From: an uncultured Aquimarina sp.
GTDB taxonomy: Bacteria > Bacteroidota > Bacteroidia > Flavobacteriales > Flavobacteriaceae
NCBI GenBank assembly: GCA_947498705.1
Contig: CANMLW010000001.1
Span: 248,001 to 312,000, forward strand
DNA: 64,000 nt
Direction of reading: 5' to 3'
The notes beneath the pieces are model-generated. The model was not told the origin of the DNA and did no database searches. It saw only the letters and a list, made by a program, of their open reading frames with translations. Below are positions 8,013-18,584 of the stretch, piece by piece. Made by a program: the position numbers and the translations under genes. Within the stretch, counting starts at the first letter, position 1; each line of letters starts with the position of its first letter.

Positions 8013-8876
8013 ATGTTATTGAAAAAGGGAAGGAACGTTTTAACGTTTGTAATAATGAGTATTATAGTTGGGTGCTCTTCTGATACAGAAGAAGATTTGA
8101 GAGGAGAAGAAAAAATTAATAAAGAAGCAAAAATATTTTATCAAAATAATTTAAAATCAATTATAGATACAAAATGTATTTCTTGTCATGAATATCATCA
8201 AATTGGATCAAGTAGATATGATAGCTATAAAAAAATAAAACCTGTTATTCATGAAATATTGGATAGAATAGAGACAAAATCTATAAATATGATGCCGCCA
8301 GCAGGTGCTAAGCAATTAACAATGGAGGAAAAACTGGTTTTTCGACAATTTTTGGAAACACTTACATCGATTGAAGATGAGGATACTGATAATAAAATTC
8401 AGATAAAATGGACAGCTTTTAAATACCCTGATTTTGATACTAGGGTTTCTGTATGTGGAAATTTTGATGAGATTAGTTATACGTTTAATGAAAATTATGG
8501 AGATGTACCGATAGATATTATTAAAGACGCAGAAGTCATCATAAAAACAGAAACTGTTAATGTTGGTAATAACGAAGAAAGATCTAAAAATATTCGCCAT
8601 TTTTTTTCGTTTTTTACACCTACTATCAGAGGGAAAGTAACAAAATACAATGCCGAAAACGCATACATTAACTTTGAAATGAATGGAATAGAGCAAGAAG
8701 TAATTTTTGCTATCACTATAAATGATTCTGAACTATTGTTAAAAGGTGTTATTCCTGATATGAGTTTTTTTAATTGGCAAAATGCTTATGATGAGTTAAA
8801 TAGTATATGTGGAGAGCATCATCAAAATAAACTTTGGAATGATATTGCCATAGAAGTAAAAATCAAATTGGATTAA
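8013..8876 (+). CDS. Lipoprotein with c-type heme motif fused to a YceI-like domain
   Basis: 287 residues. Signal peptide with lipobox ending IIVGC (C21). Residues about 40-120 form a small cytochrome c-like domain: heme motif CISCH (C55, C58, H59) and a candidate axial Met in NMMPPAG (M93/M94). Residues about 128-287 resemble the YceI beta-barrel seen in Bacteroidota: IQIKWTAFKYPDF at the start, NNEERSKNIRHFFSFF in the middle, and a final IAIEVKIKLD strand. YceI proteins bind long isoprenoid chains. Function is inferred only: an envelope electron-transfer or quinone-binding protein. The two-domain call rests on motif reading; the heme motif is firm, the YceI match is moderate. Confidence 0.75.
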   Translation: MLLKKGRNVLTFVIMSIIVGCSSDTEEDLRGEEKINKEAKIFYQNNLKSIIDTKCISCHEYHQIGSSRYDSYKKIKPVIHEILDRIETKSINMMPPAGAKQLTMEEKLVFRQFLETLTSIEDEDTDNKIQIKWTAFKYPDFDTRVSVCGNFDEISYTFNENYGDVPIDIIKDAEVIIKTETVNVGNNEERSKNIRHFFSFFTPTIRGKVTKYNAENAYINFEMNGIEQEVIFAITINDSELLLKGVIPDMSFFNWQNAYDELNSICGEHHQNKLWNDIAIEVKIKLD

Positions 8877-8953
8877 AGAATTATTTTATAGAAAAAGCTC
8901 TAATTGCTTAAAAAATGATAATTATTTTATCATAAATCATCGTGTCATAATTG

Positions 8954-8961
8954 TATATTTG
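8954..8961 (+). promoter_or_regulatory. -7 element (TATATTTG) directly before the SDR start codon
   Basis: Exact match to TAnnTTTG, only five bases before the ATG at 8967. No TTG is present at the -33 distance. If used, the transcript would be essentially leaderless. Confidence 0.45.
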
Positions 8962-8966
8962 CGGGC

Positions 8967-9788
8967 ATGAGCGCAAATCAAACCAATAAGGTAGTATTAA
9001 TTACAGGAGGGTCTTCTGGCATAGGAAAATCCATAGGTCTCTATTTGGCAGAAAGAGGTTATGTTGTATATGGTACGAGTAGAAACCCGTCCAGATTTAC
9101 TAATTTTCATGATTTTACATTGCTACAACTGGATGTTAGTGATACACAAAGTATTTCGACTGCCGTAGAAACGATTTTACAAAAACATGGTCGATTAGAT
9201 GTATTGGTAAATAATGCGGGAGCGGGTATAACAGGACCGTTAGAAGAAATTCCTGAACAAGAGATCATAAAAAATTTTACCACCAACTATTTTGGACCTG
9301 TTAATGTTACCAAAGCAGTATTACCTGCAATGCGCAAGCAAGGTAGTGGATTAATTATAAATATAACTTCTATAGCTGCTTATATGGGATTACCCTATAG
9401 AGGAGTTTATAGTGCATCAAAAGCAGCTCTCGAAATGACCACAGAGGCTTGGAGAATGGAACTAAAAAGTTTCAATATCCATATGACCAATGTAGCCCCT
9501 GGGGATTTTGCAACCAATATTGCTGCTGGTCGTTATCATGCCCCCGTTATCGAAGATTCACCTTATAAGAAACCGTATGGAGATACTCTAAATTTAATGG
9601 ATAGTCATGTAGATTCTGGTAGCGATCCTTTGGATATGGCAAAAGCAGTTTATAAAATTATAAATAGTAAACATCCAAAAGTACATTATAAAGTAGGAGC
9701 TTTTATGCAAAAGTTTTCGATAGTCTTGAAACGAATTTTACCAGATAAAGCATATGAAAGATTATTGATGAATCATTATAAATTATAA
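8967..9788 (+). CDS. Short-chain dehydrogenase/reductase
   Basis: 273-residue classical SDR. The cofactor motif TGGSSGIG spans T13-G20; NNAG is present in the VLVNNAGAGITG segment; the catalytic Tyr-Lys pair is Y148 and K152 (YSASK) with the upstream Ser in the INITSIA segment. The C-terminus (about residues 190-273) is longer than in minimal SDRs and contains a helical KPYGDTLNLMD segment, like oxidoreductases acting on lipid or steroid-like substrates. The substrate cannot be told from sequence. It is a single gene followed 170 bases later by the transaldolase, probably separate. Confidence 0.9.
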   Translation: MSANQTNKVVLITGGSSGIGKSIGLYLAERGYVVYGTSRNPSRFTNFHDFTLLQLDVSDTQSISTAVETILQKHGRLDVLVNNAGAGITGPLEEIPEQEIIKNFTTNYFGPVNVTKAVLPAMRKQGSGLIINITSIAAYMGLPYRGVYSASKAALEMTTEAWRMELKSFNIHMTNVAPGDFATNIAAGRYHAPVIEDSPYKKPYGDTLNLMDSHVDSGSDPLDMAKAVYKIINSKHPKVHYKVGAFMQKFSIVLKRILPDKAYERLLMNHYKL

Positions 9789-9958
9789 CCGCTTTCATAG
9801 GCGGAAATTAAAAATAAAACTTAAAGAATTACTTTTGTGAAGTATAAAATTTAAGGTTAAAAAGCGAATATAATATAAGACAAGGATGATTATTTTTTAT
9901 ATTCGCGTGCTAAACGAAAAGTACAAAATTTAAACACAACAATTTTAAACGTAGAAAT

Positions 9959-10612
9959 ATGAAATTTTTTATTGATACTGCAAATCTTGATCAGATCAAA
10001 GAAGCGCAAGATTTAGGAGTTCTGGATGGAGTAACCACAAATCCATCTTTGATGGCTAAAGAAGGTATCACGGGAAAAGAAAATATAATCAATCACTATA
10101 AAAAAATATGTGAAATTGTTACAGGAGATGTAAGTGCAGAAGTAATTTCTACAGATTTTGAAGGTATTATCAAGGAAGGTGAAGAGCTGGCAAAATTACA
10201 CGAGCAAATTATTGTAAAAGTACCAATGATTAAGGATGGTATTAAGGCAATAAAATATTTTAGTGATAAAGGAATTAAAACCAATTGCACCTTGGTGTTT
10301 TCTGCAGGTCAGGCTTTGTTAGCTGCCAAAGCAGGAGCTACCTATGTTTCTCCTTTTATTGGAAGACTTGATGATATTTCTACCGATGGTCTTAATCTTA
10401 TTGCAGAAATTAGAATGATTTATGATAACTATGGATTTAATACAGAGATCCTTGCAGCTTCAGTAAGACATACAATGCATGTAATAGATTGTGCTAAAAT
10501 TGGAGCAGATGTAATGACTGGGCCTCTTTCTTCTATTGAAGGATTATTAAAACACCCACTTACTGATATAGGTTTGGCAAAGTTTCTTGAAGATTATAAA
10601 AAAGGAAACTAA
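9959..10612 (+). CDS. tal: Transaldolase (small, FSA/TalC-type)
   Basis: 217-residue class I aldolase of the short transaldolase subfamily, acting in the non-oxidative pentose phosphate pathway by moving a dihydroxyacetone unit between sugar phosphates. It starts [20 protein letters not shown] with the diagnostic [13 protein letters not shown] segment. The Schiff-base lysine is K87 in [24 protein letters not shown] and [11 protein letters not shown] are also family signatures. Whether it is a true transaldolase or a fructose-6-phosphate aldolase is not certain; most relatives of this length in Bacteroidota are annotated as transaldolase. A terminator follows. Confidence 0.93.
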   Translation: MKFFIDTANLDQIKEAQDLGVLDGVTTNPSLMAKEGITGKENIINHYKKICEIVTGDVSAEVISTDFEGIIKEGEELAKLHEQIIVKVPMIKDGIKAIKYFSDKGIKTNCTLVFSAGQALLAAKAGATYVSPFIGRLDDISTDGLNLIAEIRMIYDNYGFNTEILAASVRHTMHVIDCAKIGADVMTGPLSSIEGLLKHPLTDIGLAKFLEDYKKGN

Positions 10613-10640
10613 AAAACTAAAAGTTATTTTTTAAATATAT

Positions 10641-10676
10641 AAATTTCCCTCTAGTGAATCCTAGGGGGATTTTTTT
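10641..10676 (+). terminator. Rho-independent terminator after the transaldolase gene
   Basis: Stem TCCCTCTAG / CTAGGGGGA (one wobble) with loop TGAATC, followed by seven T. Flanking A and T runs extend the stem, so it may act on both strands between these convergent genes. Confidence 0.8.
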
Positions 10677-10695
10677 GGTAAATAGATTATTGATC

Positions 10696-12141
10696 TTAAT
10701 TTTCAAGACTAGCCAATTGGCTGTATTGCATCAATTGTCTTTCAAAAATACCAGCAAATAAATCTGCATTTGGATTTATAATCTTACCTTGGTTATCAAC
10801 CAAAATAACTTTGTTTCTGTAATGAATAACCAATTCTTCAGAAGAGCATTTTGGATATTTGAAACCATACTCATAGTTAGTTTTATAGTGATGCCTCTGT
10901 ATTGTTTTTAACCAATTTTTGGTTTGGTCACCATCTGTATTTACCGCTATAAAATCTATATCAGGATATAAAGTGTTAAGATAAGCCGCTTTCTTATGTG
11001 CTCTCACATAATGATCTTTACTTTCCATAGACCAGAAATAGAGCGCAGTAATAGGTTTATTAAAAAGAGAGGATAATTTTACAATTTCACCTTTTGATGT
11101 GATCAAATCTTGATCGGGAATTAATTTGTTTGGGCGTAGGTTTGAAATAGACTTAGATAATTTTTTTAACTCTCGTTGTGACTTTTTATTAGAACTTACT
11201 GCTAAATATTGATTTAATACTTGATTAGACTCTTTATTGTTTTTACTATCGAGTAGAAAACGAATTGTAGTTCCTCTTAAAAGACTGTTTTTGATAAAAG
11301 AATGATCAATAAGGCTATCAATCATTTTTAGCCTATAGATTGTATTTCCAAAAGGATCATGATATTGAGGTAGCTTTTTACCATAGTTGGCAATAGTTGC
11401 ATTTGCAAAATAATAATTTAAAAATCTATGATACGAATATAGTCTCTCCAGATCATTGTCATTAAAGTTTATTCTATTACGGTAACTAAAAAAGGATGGA
11501 GGTAATTTTTCAATAAGATCCATTCCTCCTAATTTGTACCTACTATTATAAAAAATCTCATGTCTGCCATAATAATCTAAAACTATAGTAGAATGGGTGA
11601 TTTTCTTTGCAAGATCGCTCAATTCATTTTTTTGAACCAACTTATCAAAAGCAACTAATTTATTATTTAATAAAGAATCTTGGTTCTTTTTAAAATAAGA
11701 AGAAGGCGACATAAAATTAGCTCTTGTTAATTTTTTACGCTCAATCTCATTTTGCAAATACATATCAATAAGAAAGTTGTTTTTTCTAGAACCTTTTCCT
11801 GTAAACACCAGAGATTCATCAAATTCTATAGTATTTAAACGTATTAGTATGCTATCTCCCTTTTCTAGTAAAACAACTTGATTTTCTGGATTATGCTTAA
11901 AAGTATAAACACCTTCTTCCAAATTTTCTATTTTGTACAAAAACCTGTTGTTTTTGTCTAGTCTTATCGTATCGTTATAGTTGTTACCTTTAAACATAAC
12001 GATATAATTGGTATTTGGATTTACTATTTCACCACCAAAATAGGCATAGTTTTTTTCTTCTTCTATAGAGGTATTACAGCCACATAAAAAACAGGAAATC
12101 AAAATTATATGTATAAGGTAAAGGTTTACAATTCGTTGCAT
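10696..12141 (-). CDS. TlpA-like thioredoxin-fold lipoprotein lacking the CxxC cysteines
   Basis: 481 residues. Signal peptide with lipobox (CFLCGC, lipidated Cys about residue 22). Residues about 30-120 form a DUF4369-like beta domain typical of Bacteroidota TlpA relatives; the middle is helical; residues about 345-481 are the thioredoxin-like domain with PITALYFWSMES and a later FIAVNTDGD. In active members the position after FW is Cys-x-x-Cys; here it is W370-S371-M372-E373-S374, so both cysteines are serine. It probably does not do thiol-disulfide exchange and may serve as a binding or scaffold protein. Convergent with the transaldolase gene. Confidence 0.85.
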   Translation of the reverse strand: MQRIVNLYLIHIILISCFLCGCNTSIEEEKNYAYFGGEIVNPNTNYIVMFKGNNYNDTIRLDKNNRFLYKIENLEEGVYTFKHNPENQVVLLEKGDSILIRLNTIEFDESLVFTGKGSRKNNFLIDMYLQNEIERKKLTRANFMSPSSYFKKNQDSLLNNKLVAFDKLVQKNELSDLAKKITHSTIVLDYYGRHEIFYNSRYKLGGMDLIEKLPPSFFSYRNRINFNDNDLERLYSYHRFLNYYFANATIANYGKKLPQYHDPFGNTIYRLKMIDSLIDHSFIKNSLLRGTTIRFLLDSKNNKESNQVLNQYLAVSSNKKSQRELKKLSKSISNLRPNKLIPDQDLITSKGEIVKLSSLFNKPITALYFWSMESKDHYVRAHKKAAYLNTLYPDIDFIAVNTDGDQTKNWLKTIQRHHYKTNYEYGFKYPKCSSEELVIHYRNKVILVDNQGKIINPNADLFAGIFERQLMQYSQLASLEN

Positions 12142-12172
12142 GGTGTTTTGGGGTATAAATTTGCTGTAGGTT

Positions 12173-12180
12173 CAAAAATA
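12173..12180 (-). promoter_or_regulatory. -7 element (TATTTTTG on the minus strand) of the TlpA-like gene
   Basis: Matches TAnnTTTG about 30 bases upstream of the start codon; no TTG at the -33 distance. Confidence 0.45.
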
Positions 12181-12325
12181 AAAGGAAACTCTTTTTGAGT
12201 TTGTTAATTATAAGTTAATTCTACTTAAAAAGGTTGTATATCAATACAATTACTGTGTTTTATTATCATAATATTATGTGAATTTTTTATATAAGTACAT
12301 GTTTTGTAATAATAAATAGAGGTGT

Positions 12326-12363
12326 AAATATGCTTTTTATGAGTAGAATAAAGCATATTTTTT
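12326..12363. terminator. Orphan terminator-like hairpin in a divergent intergenic region
   Basis: Stem AAATATGCTTT / AAAGCATATTT with a bulged T, about 16-base apex, then a run of T on the + strand. No gene on the + strand precedes it, so it may end a small RNA or act in an upstream leader; alternatively it is a by-product of AT-rich sequence. Confidence 0.45.
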
Positions 12364-12373
12364 AGATGAATAA

Positions 12374-14122
<1,749 letters not shown>

Positions 14123-14181
14123 TATAGAGTTTAATTTGTTTTGTAAGTTTTATGAAGCAAATTTTGAATAAGAATAATGAT

Positions 14182-14215
14182 AAAAAAGCCGTTAAGTTCA
14201 TTTAACGGCTTTTTT
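14182..14215 (+). terminator. Rho-independent terminator after the ABC-F gene
   Basis: Perfect stem of about 13 bp (AAAAAAGCCGTTAA / TTAACGGCTTTTTT) with a small loop and T-run. Confidence 0.93.
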
Positions 14216-14484
14216 ATGCTTTCTTCTATTTTTATTACCAAATGTATTAGGTTTTAATTAACATCATAATCTACATTTTCTTCAAAAAAAAAGTTAAATT
14301 AGAACTATATCTGATTCACTAATGTTTCTTAATATTTTGAGTGTAATTAGCCTTTGAAAAATAATATATAGGTAATTCACAAACCTGATTGTTTTCTTTT
14401 AATAAAGGCATCATTATTAGTATAGTTTTAAAAGCTATATGTTATTTGCCCCCCGCTCTCGTTGATTCTTAAAACCAAGGAGTA
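14216..14484. other. Intergenic, upstream region of the lipoprotein/propeller gene pair
   Basis: AT-rich, with GTTATTTG at about 14440 as a weak relative of the -7 consensus. An AAGGAG at 14477-14482 lies immediately before the ATG of the next gene, a Shine-Dalgarno-like sequence that is uncommon in this phylum and spaced unusually close. Nothing else recognised. Confidence 0.4.
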
Positions 14485-14919
14485 ATGATTCATAAAAAAA
14501 GATTAACCGGCTTTTTACTTGCCTTTACCATGTTTTCTTTTAGTCAATGTAAAACGATTAAAAAGAATGATGCTAACTCAGAGATCATGAAACCTATTAC
14601 CCCCATATTTGATTCCCACAAAAAAGAAATTTCCATGATGAATAGTAATAAAACCATGGAGTTGATTGTAAGCAGGACTATAAAACAAGGAGACCCAGCC
14701 ACTCATTTTTTTTATAAAGTACGTAATACCACTACCAAAGAAATTATTAAAGATGGACATTATAGAGGTAGTAAAATAGAATGGAACGATGTTACCTCAC
14801 TAAAATTAACTCCTTATATAGGTACATTATATGTCCCAGATCCTAAAAAAAATGACAATTCTTCACTTACTAAAGATAAAACTCAAACGCAAATAACAAT
14901 TATTAACCTAAATAATTAA
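14485..14919 (+). CDS. Small lipoprotein of unknown function
   Basis: 144 residues with a signal peptide and lipobox (FSFSQC, Cys about residue 22). The mature part is polar and probably beta-rich, with the segment FYKVRNTTTKEIIKDG, and no recognised domain. It starts at ATG 14485 preceded by AAGGAG. Its stop is seven bases before the ATG of the large propeller protein, so the two are probably co-transcribed and may act together at the cell surface; that link is inference from spacing only. Confidence 0.75.
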   Translation: MIHKKRLTGFLLAFTMFSFSQCKTIKKNDANSEIMKPITPIFDSHKKEISMMNSNKTMELIVSRTIKQGDPATHFFYKVRNTTTKEIIKDGHYRGSKIEWNDVTSLKLTPYIGTLYVPDPKKNDNSSLTKDKTQTQITIINLNN

Positions 14920-14925
14920 TGTATT

Positions 14926-17900
14926 ATGATAACACACAAATCTTACTTTAGAAAATTATCTATTTTACTTCTACTACTGATAATTTACTCATCGTGTAAC
15001 ACAAATTCGGTTTCAACTCCAACAGATACCTCCATTATATATCCAGAAGTTGAGACAACAAAAAAATATAGAAAAAACCCCAACCAGAAAAGAAAAGGAA
15101 TCGAAGAGATGGCTGAGTATAGGAAGAATATTTTAAAACCTATAGATGCAAATAATCCAACTTATAAAAGAGGCTTTTTGATGGTAGAACATGAAAAAGC
15201 GTTGAAGAGAAGTTCCAATTCTAAACAAAAAGGAGCTAGTATTATTAGATGGAAAGAACGAGGACCTGTTAATGTACCAGGAAGGGTGCGTGGTATTACT
15301 GTAGCTCCTGATAATCCTGATAAATGGTATGCCGGTTCTGTAGGAGGAGGGTTATGGAGAACCGTTGATGCTGGTAAAACTTGGGAAAATCTAACAGATT
15401 ATAAGGTGCCAAACCTGGCAACATCTACTATTGCAATAAGTCAGACGAATTCTAGGAAATTGTATATAGGTACAGGAGAACCTTTTCGTAATCTGGATGC
15501 CATAGGTGGTATTGGACTATTAAAAACTACGAATGAAGGACGTAGCTGGGATTACCTTAGTAACACAAAGAATTTTGGAGGTATAGGAAGGCTGGCACTA
15601 AACCCTGAAGATGATAATAATTTAATTGTAGCAAGTAGTACCGGTATTTATGTTACCAATGATGGTGGAGAAACCTGGCAACAGACGTATGATAAAGGTA
15701 ATGTACAAGATATAAATCATGATCCTACTAATTTTAATGTTTTATATGCTGGAGTGGCCGAAATAGGAGTAGTTAAAAGTATTGACGGAGGAGTAACCTG
15801 GGACTTGGTACTAGATAAAAATGATTATAACGCTAATAATTATCGTTTTGAATTAGATGTATCACCTGTAAATCCTAATAAGGTACTTATTTCTGCTTTT
15901 TCTTTTAGTGGGGCAACCACTGCTGTCAATACAGATTTTTATGTTTCTGGTGATGCAGGAGCATCCTTTACCCTTTTAGAATTTGAAGGAACTCCGGCTC
16001 AGGGAAATTTAATTACAGGGCAAGGTTGGTATGATAATGTAATTATGGCACATCCTTTTAACGAAAATGTGTTTTATACAGGAGGAGTAATTGTAAATCG
16101 AGTAGAAATAAAAAAAGCAGGAAAAAAGATAAAGGGTAAAAAATTATTCTATGAGGCACAACCTATTGCAGCAGGATATAACAATGAATTAAATGATTAT
16201 GTGCATGTAGATCAACACGGTCTAGCATACATAACTAGGTTTCCAGAAAAGAAATTTAAACTTCTTTTGGCCAACGACGGAGGGATCTATCATACAGATT
16301 ATCTATTAGATCCAGGAACAACCCTTAATGATTGGTCTACGGCCGCTGTAGGATTAAATTGTACTCAGTTTTATGGGGCAGATAAGCGCAATGGAGTTAG
16401 TGATTATATGGCTGGAGCACAAGATAATGGTACCTGGATTTCTTTAACCGGTAATCAGGCCAATGATGAAACTCAATACCAATTTATTATTGGGGGCGAT
16501 GGTTTCGAAGTAATTTGGAATTATGATGACGCTAATAAATTTATTGGTGGATCACAATTTAACAACTTTGTGAGATATGTGAATGGACAAGGTTTTTTTG
16601 CCAGACATGGAGAGTCTGGTGGTGGATCACCATTTTATTCTAAAATTGCAAATGCTAATAATAATCCTAATACCCTTTTTAGCCCAGGTGTAAGTGGAAT
16701 ATGGAGATCGGGAAATTTTGCTGAGTCCTGGGAGTTAACACCGATACCTGATAATTATGCAGTTATAAGATCTAATGGAGGAGTATCCAGTTCGTTGGAT
16801 GTAGAAGTTTCTGTTGCAAATCCTGATGTCGTATGGGCCGGAAATGCGATAAGAGAATCGGGTGAGTTTGTAATGCACGTTTCAGAAGATAACGGAATTT
16901 CTTTTAAGCCAACTTCAGTATTTATAGATCCAAGAGATGGTGTTACACATGATAACACTATTTCGGGGATTGGTGTATCGCCAACCAGTAAAGATAGAGC
17001 GTATGTGTTGTTTTCTCAGCAAGGAGCCGCCAAAGTTCTTAAAACAGAGGATTTGGGACAAACCTGGGAGGACATTTCTGGCTTCTCTTTAGGAGAGGAT
17101 AGAGGTTTTCCTGATGTTGCAATTCATAGTTTAGTAGAAATGCCTTTTGACAAAGATAGGATATGGGTAGGTACTGATATAGGAGTGTTTCAAACGCTGG
17201 ATGGTGGTAAACATTGGGCCTTATTAGCAGGGTTACCGGCGTTCTCTGTATGGCAAATGAAAATAGTGAATGATGAGGTAGTATTAGCAACTCATGGTCG
17301 AGGAGTTTGGAGTGCCACTTTAGAAGAATTAGAAGGATATGAACCACCAGCATATTATGCACCGCCAACTGTTGTAAGCGTTGATCAGGAGTCGATATCA
17401 AATACGAATGCAGTGATTACTTATACTCAAAAAAATGAAGATATTGTTGCAATAAAAATCTTTTTGGATGGTGAAGAGATAGACGAAATAACCGATAATA
17501 TAGCAGCCGGAGCAGAATTCACTTATTTGGTAGAAGGAGTAGAAGAGGGCAATCATAGTATCGGGTTGCAAGCTATAGGAAGCGAAAGCACTTCAATACA
17601 GTCAATTCTTAAATTCGATATCGTAGATTATGAAGATCCGTCTTCTTTGGTAGCCATACAAACTTTTGAACCATCAGATGTGTATACGTATAGCGGAGAA
17701 TTTGTAATAGACAATGTTAACGAAACGGTGAGTCAACCTGTACTAAATAATAGGGACCACCCTTATGAAAACGGAACACAATACCAAACCGTTTTAAAAC
17801 ATCCGATTATTGTTAGCCAGGAATATAAAGATTTTAAATACGAAGATGTAGCAATAGTAGAATTTAATCCAACTCCTAATCAATTTTATGATGTAGTTGT

Positions 17901-18495
17901 TATAGATGCATCTACAGATTTAAAAGAATGGAAACAATTAGATATTTATGATGCAGAAAGATTTCCTGAGTGGACCACTGTATATAACCTAGGGGACGCT
18001 GCAGCAATTAATGATGATTTGTTTAAAGAACAATCAATAGATCTACTTAACTTTTTTGAAGAAGGAGATGAAATAGTGATTCGATTTAGATTAATATCTG
18101 ATCCTTTTGTTACATCGTTTGGTTGGGCAATACGTTCTATAAACTCATCTAGTGCTTCAGAAGACATTACAGAAGAAGATGAACAGGAAGAGGTAATAGA
18201 AGAAATTGCCGAAGAAGTAGTTGAAGTTGTTAAACCAGAAGAAGTTATAAAAGGGCCAGTATTATACCCAACACTTTCTAATGGCGAGATACATGTATCA
18301 TCCCATCAACCAGTAACAAACAGTAAAATAGAAATATTTGGGTTGAATGGACGTATGGTATATCAACAAGGTTTAGGAACCTTAAATAATGCACAACAAA
18401 CACTCGTCCTAAACAATCTTAAATCTGGAATGTATCTGGTTAAAATTACAGGAGATAAAGGATTTCATAAAACATCACGAATAATGATCAAATAA
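14926..18495 (+). CDS. Sortilin/BNR-type beta-propeller surface protein with lipobox and T9SS sorting domain
   Basis: 1189 residues. N-terminal signal with lipobox-like IIYSSC (Cys about residue 24). Residues about 100-800 contain many BNR/Asp-box repeats of the VPS10/sortilin propeller type, e.g. TVDAGKTWENL, TNDGGETWQQT, SIDGGVTWDLV, TEDLGQTWEDI and TLDGGKHWALL. A Fn3/Ig-like region follows (about 810-900), then a linker rich in Glu (about 1085-1105), and a C-terminal Por sorting domain (about 1112-1189) with KIEIFGLNGRMVYQQ and NLKSGMYLVKI. The propeller class is often annotated as glycosyl hydrolase, but no catalytic residues can be assigned; a protein- or glycan-binding role is as likely. 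Having both lipobox and T9SS domain is unusual. Confidence 0.88.
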   Translation: MITHKSYFRKLSILLLLLIIYSSCNTNSVSTPTDTSIIYPEVETTKKYRKNPNQKRKGIEEMAEYRKNILKPIDANNPTYKRGFLMVEHEKALKRSSNSKQKGASIIRWKERGPVNVPGRVRGITVAPDNPDKWYAGSVGGGLWRTVDAGKTWENLTDYKVPNLATSTIAISQTNSRKLYIGTGEPFRNLDAIGGIGLLKTTNEGRSWDYLSNTKNFGGIGRLALNPEDDNNLIVASSTGIYVTNDGGETWQQTYDKGNVQDINHDPTNFNVLYAGVAEIGVVKSIDGGVTWDLVLDKNDYNANNYRFELDVSPVNPNKVLISAFSFSGATTAVNTDFYVSGDAGASFTLLEFEGTPAQGNLITGQGWYDNVIMAHPFNENVFYTGGVIVNRVEIKKAGKKIKGKKLFYEAQPIAAGYNNELNDYVHVDQHGLAYITRFPEKKFKLLLANDGGIYHTDYLLDPGTTLNDWSTAAVGLNCTQFYGADKRNGVSDYMAGAQDNGTWISLTGNQANDETQYQFIIGGDGFEVIWNYDDANKFIGGSQFNNFVRYVNGQGFFARHGESGGGSPFYSKIANANNNPNTLFSPGVSGIWRSGNFAESWELTPIPDNYAVIRSNGGVSSSLDVEVSVANPDVVWAGNAIRESGEFVMHVSEDNGISFKPTSVFIDPRDGVTHDNTISGIGVSPTSKDRAYVLFSQQGAAKVLKTEDLGQTWEDISGFSLGEDRGFPDVAIHSLVEMPFDKDRIWVGTDIGVFQTLDGGKHWALLAGLPAFSVWQMKIVNDEVVLATHGRGVWSATLEELEGYEPPAYYAPPTVVSVDQESISNTNAVITYTQKNEDIVAIKIFLDGEEIDEITDNIAAGAEFTYLVEGVEEGNHSIGLQAIGSESTSIQSILKFDIVDYEDPSSLVAIQTFEPSDVYTYSGEFVIDNVNETVSQPVLNNRDHPYENGTQYQTVLKHPIIVSQEYKDFKYEDVAIVEFNPTPNQFYDVVVIDASTDLKEWKQLDIYDAERFPEWTTVYNLGDAAAINDDLFKEQSIDLLNFFEEGDEIVIRFRLISDPFVTSFGWAIRSINSSSASEDITEEDEQEEVIEEIAEEVVEVVKPEEVIKGPVLYPTLSNGEIHVSSHQPVTNSKIEIFGLNGRMVYQQGLGTLNNAQQTLVLNNLKSGMYLVKITGDKGFHKTSRIMIK

Positions 18496-18521
18496 CCAAT
18501 CAAAATCACTTGGTTATTTTT
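18491..18521 (+). terminator. Rho-independent terminator after the propeller gene
   Basis: Stem AATAACCAA / TTGGTTATT with a 10-base loop followed by T-run. A second inverted repeat, CCCCTAGACCT at 18524-18534 and AGGTTTAGGGG at 18558-18568 (one mismatch), follows at once and may serve the convergent minus-strand gene. Confidence 0.8.
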
Positions 18522-18584
18522 AGCCCCTAGACCTCAAAATATATTAGTATGTTTTTTAGGTTTAGGGGTATATTTTATGGATTA

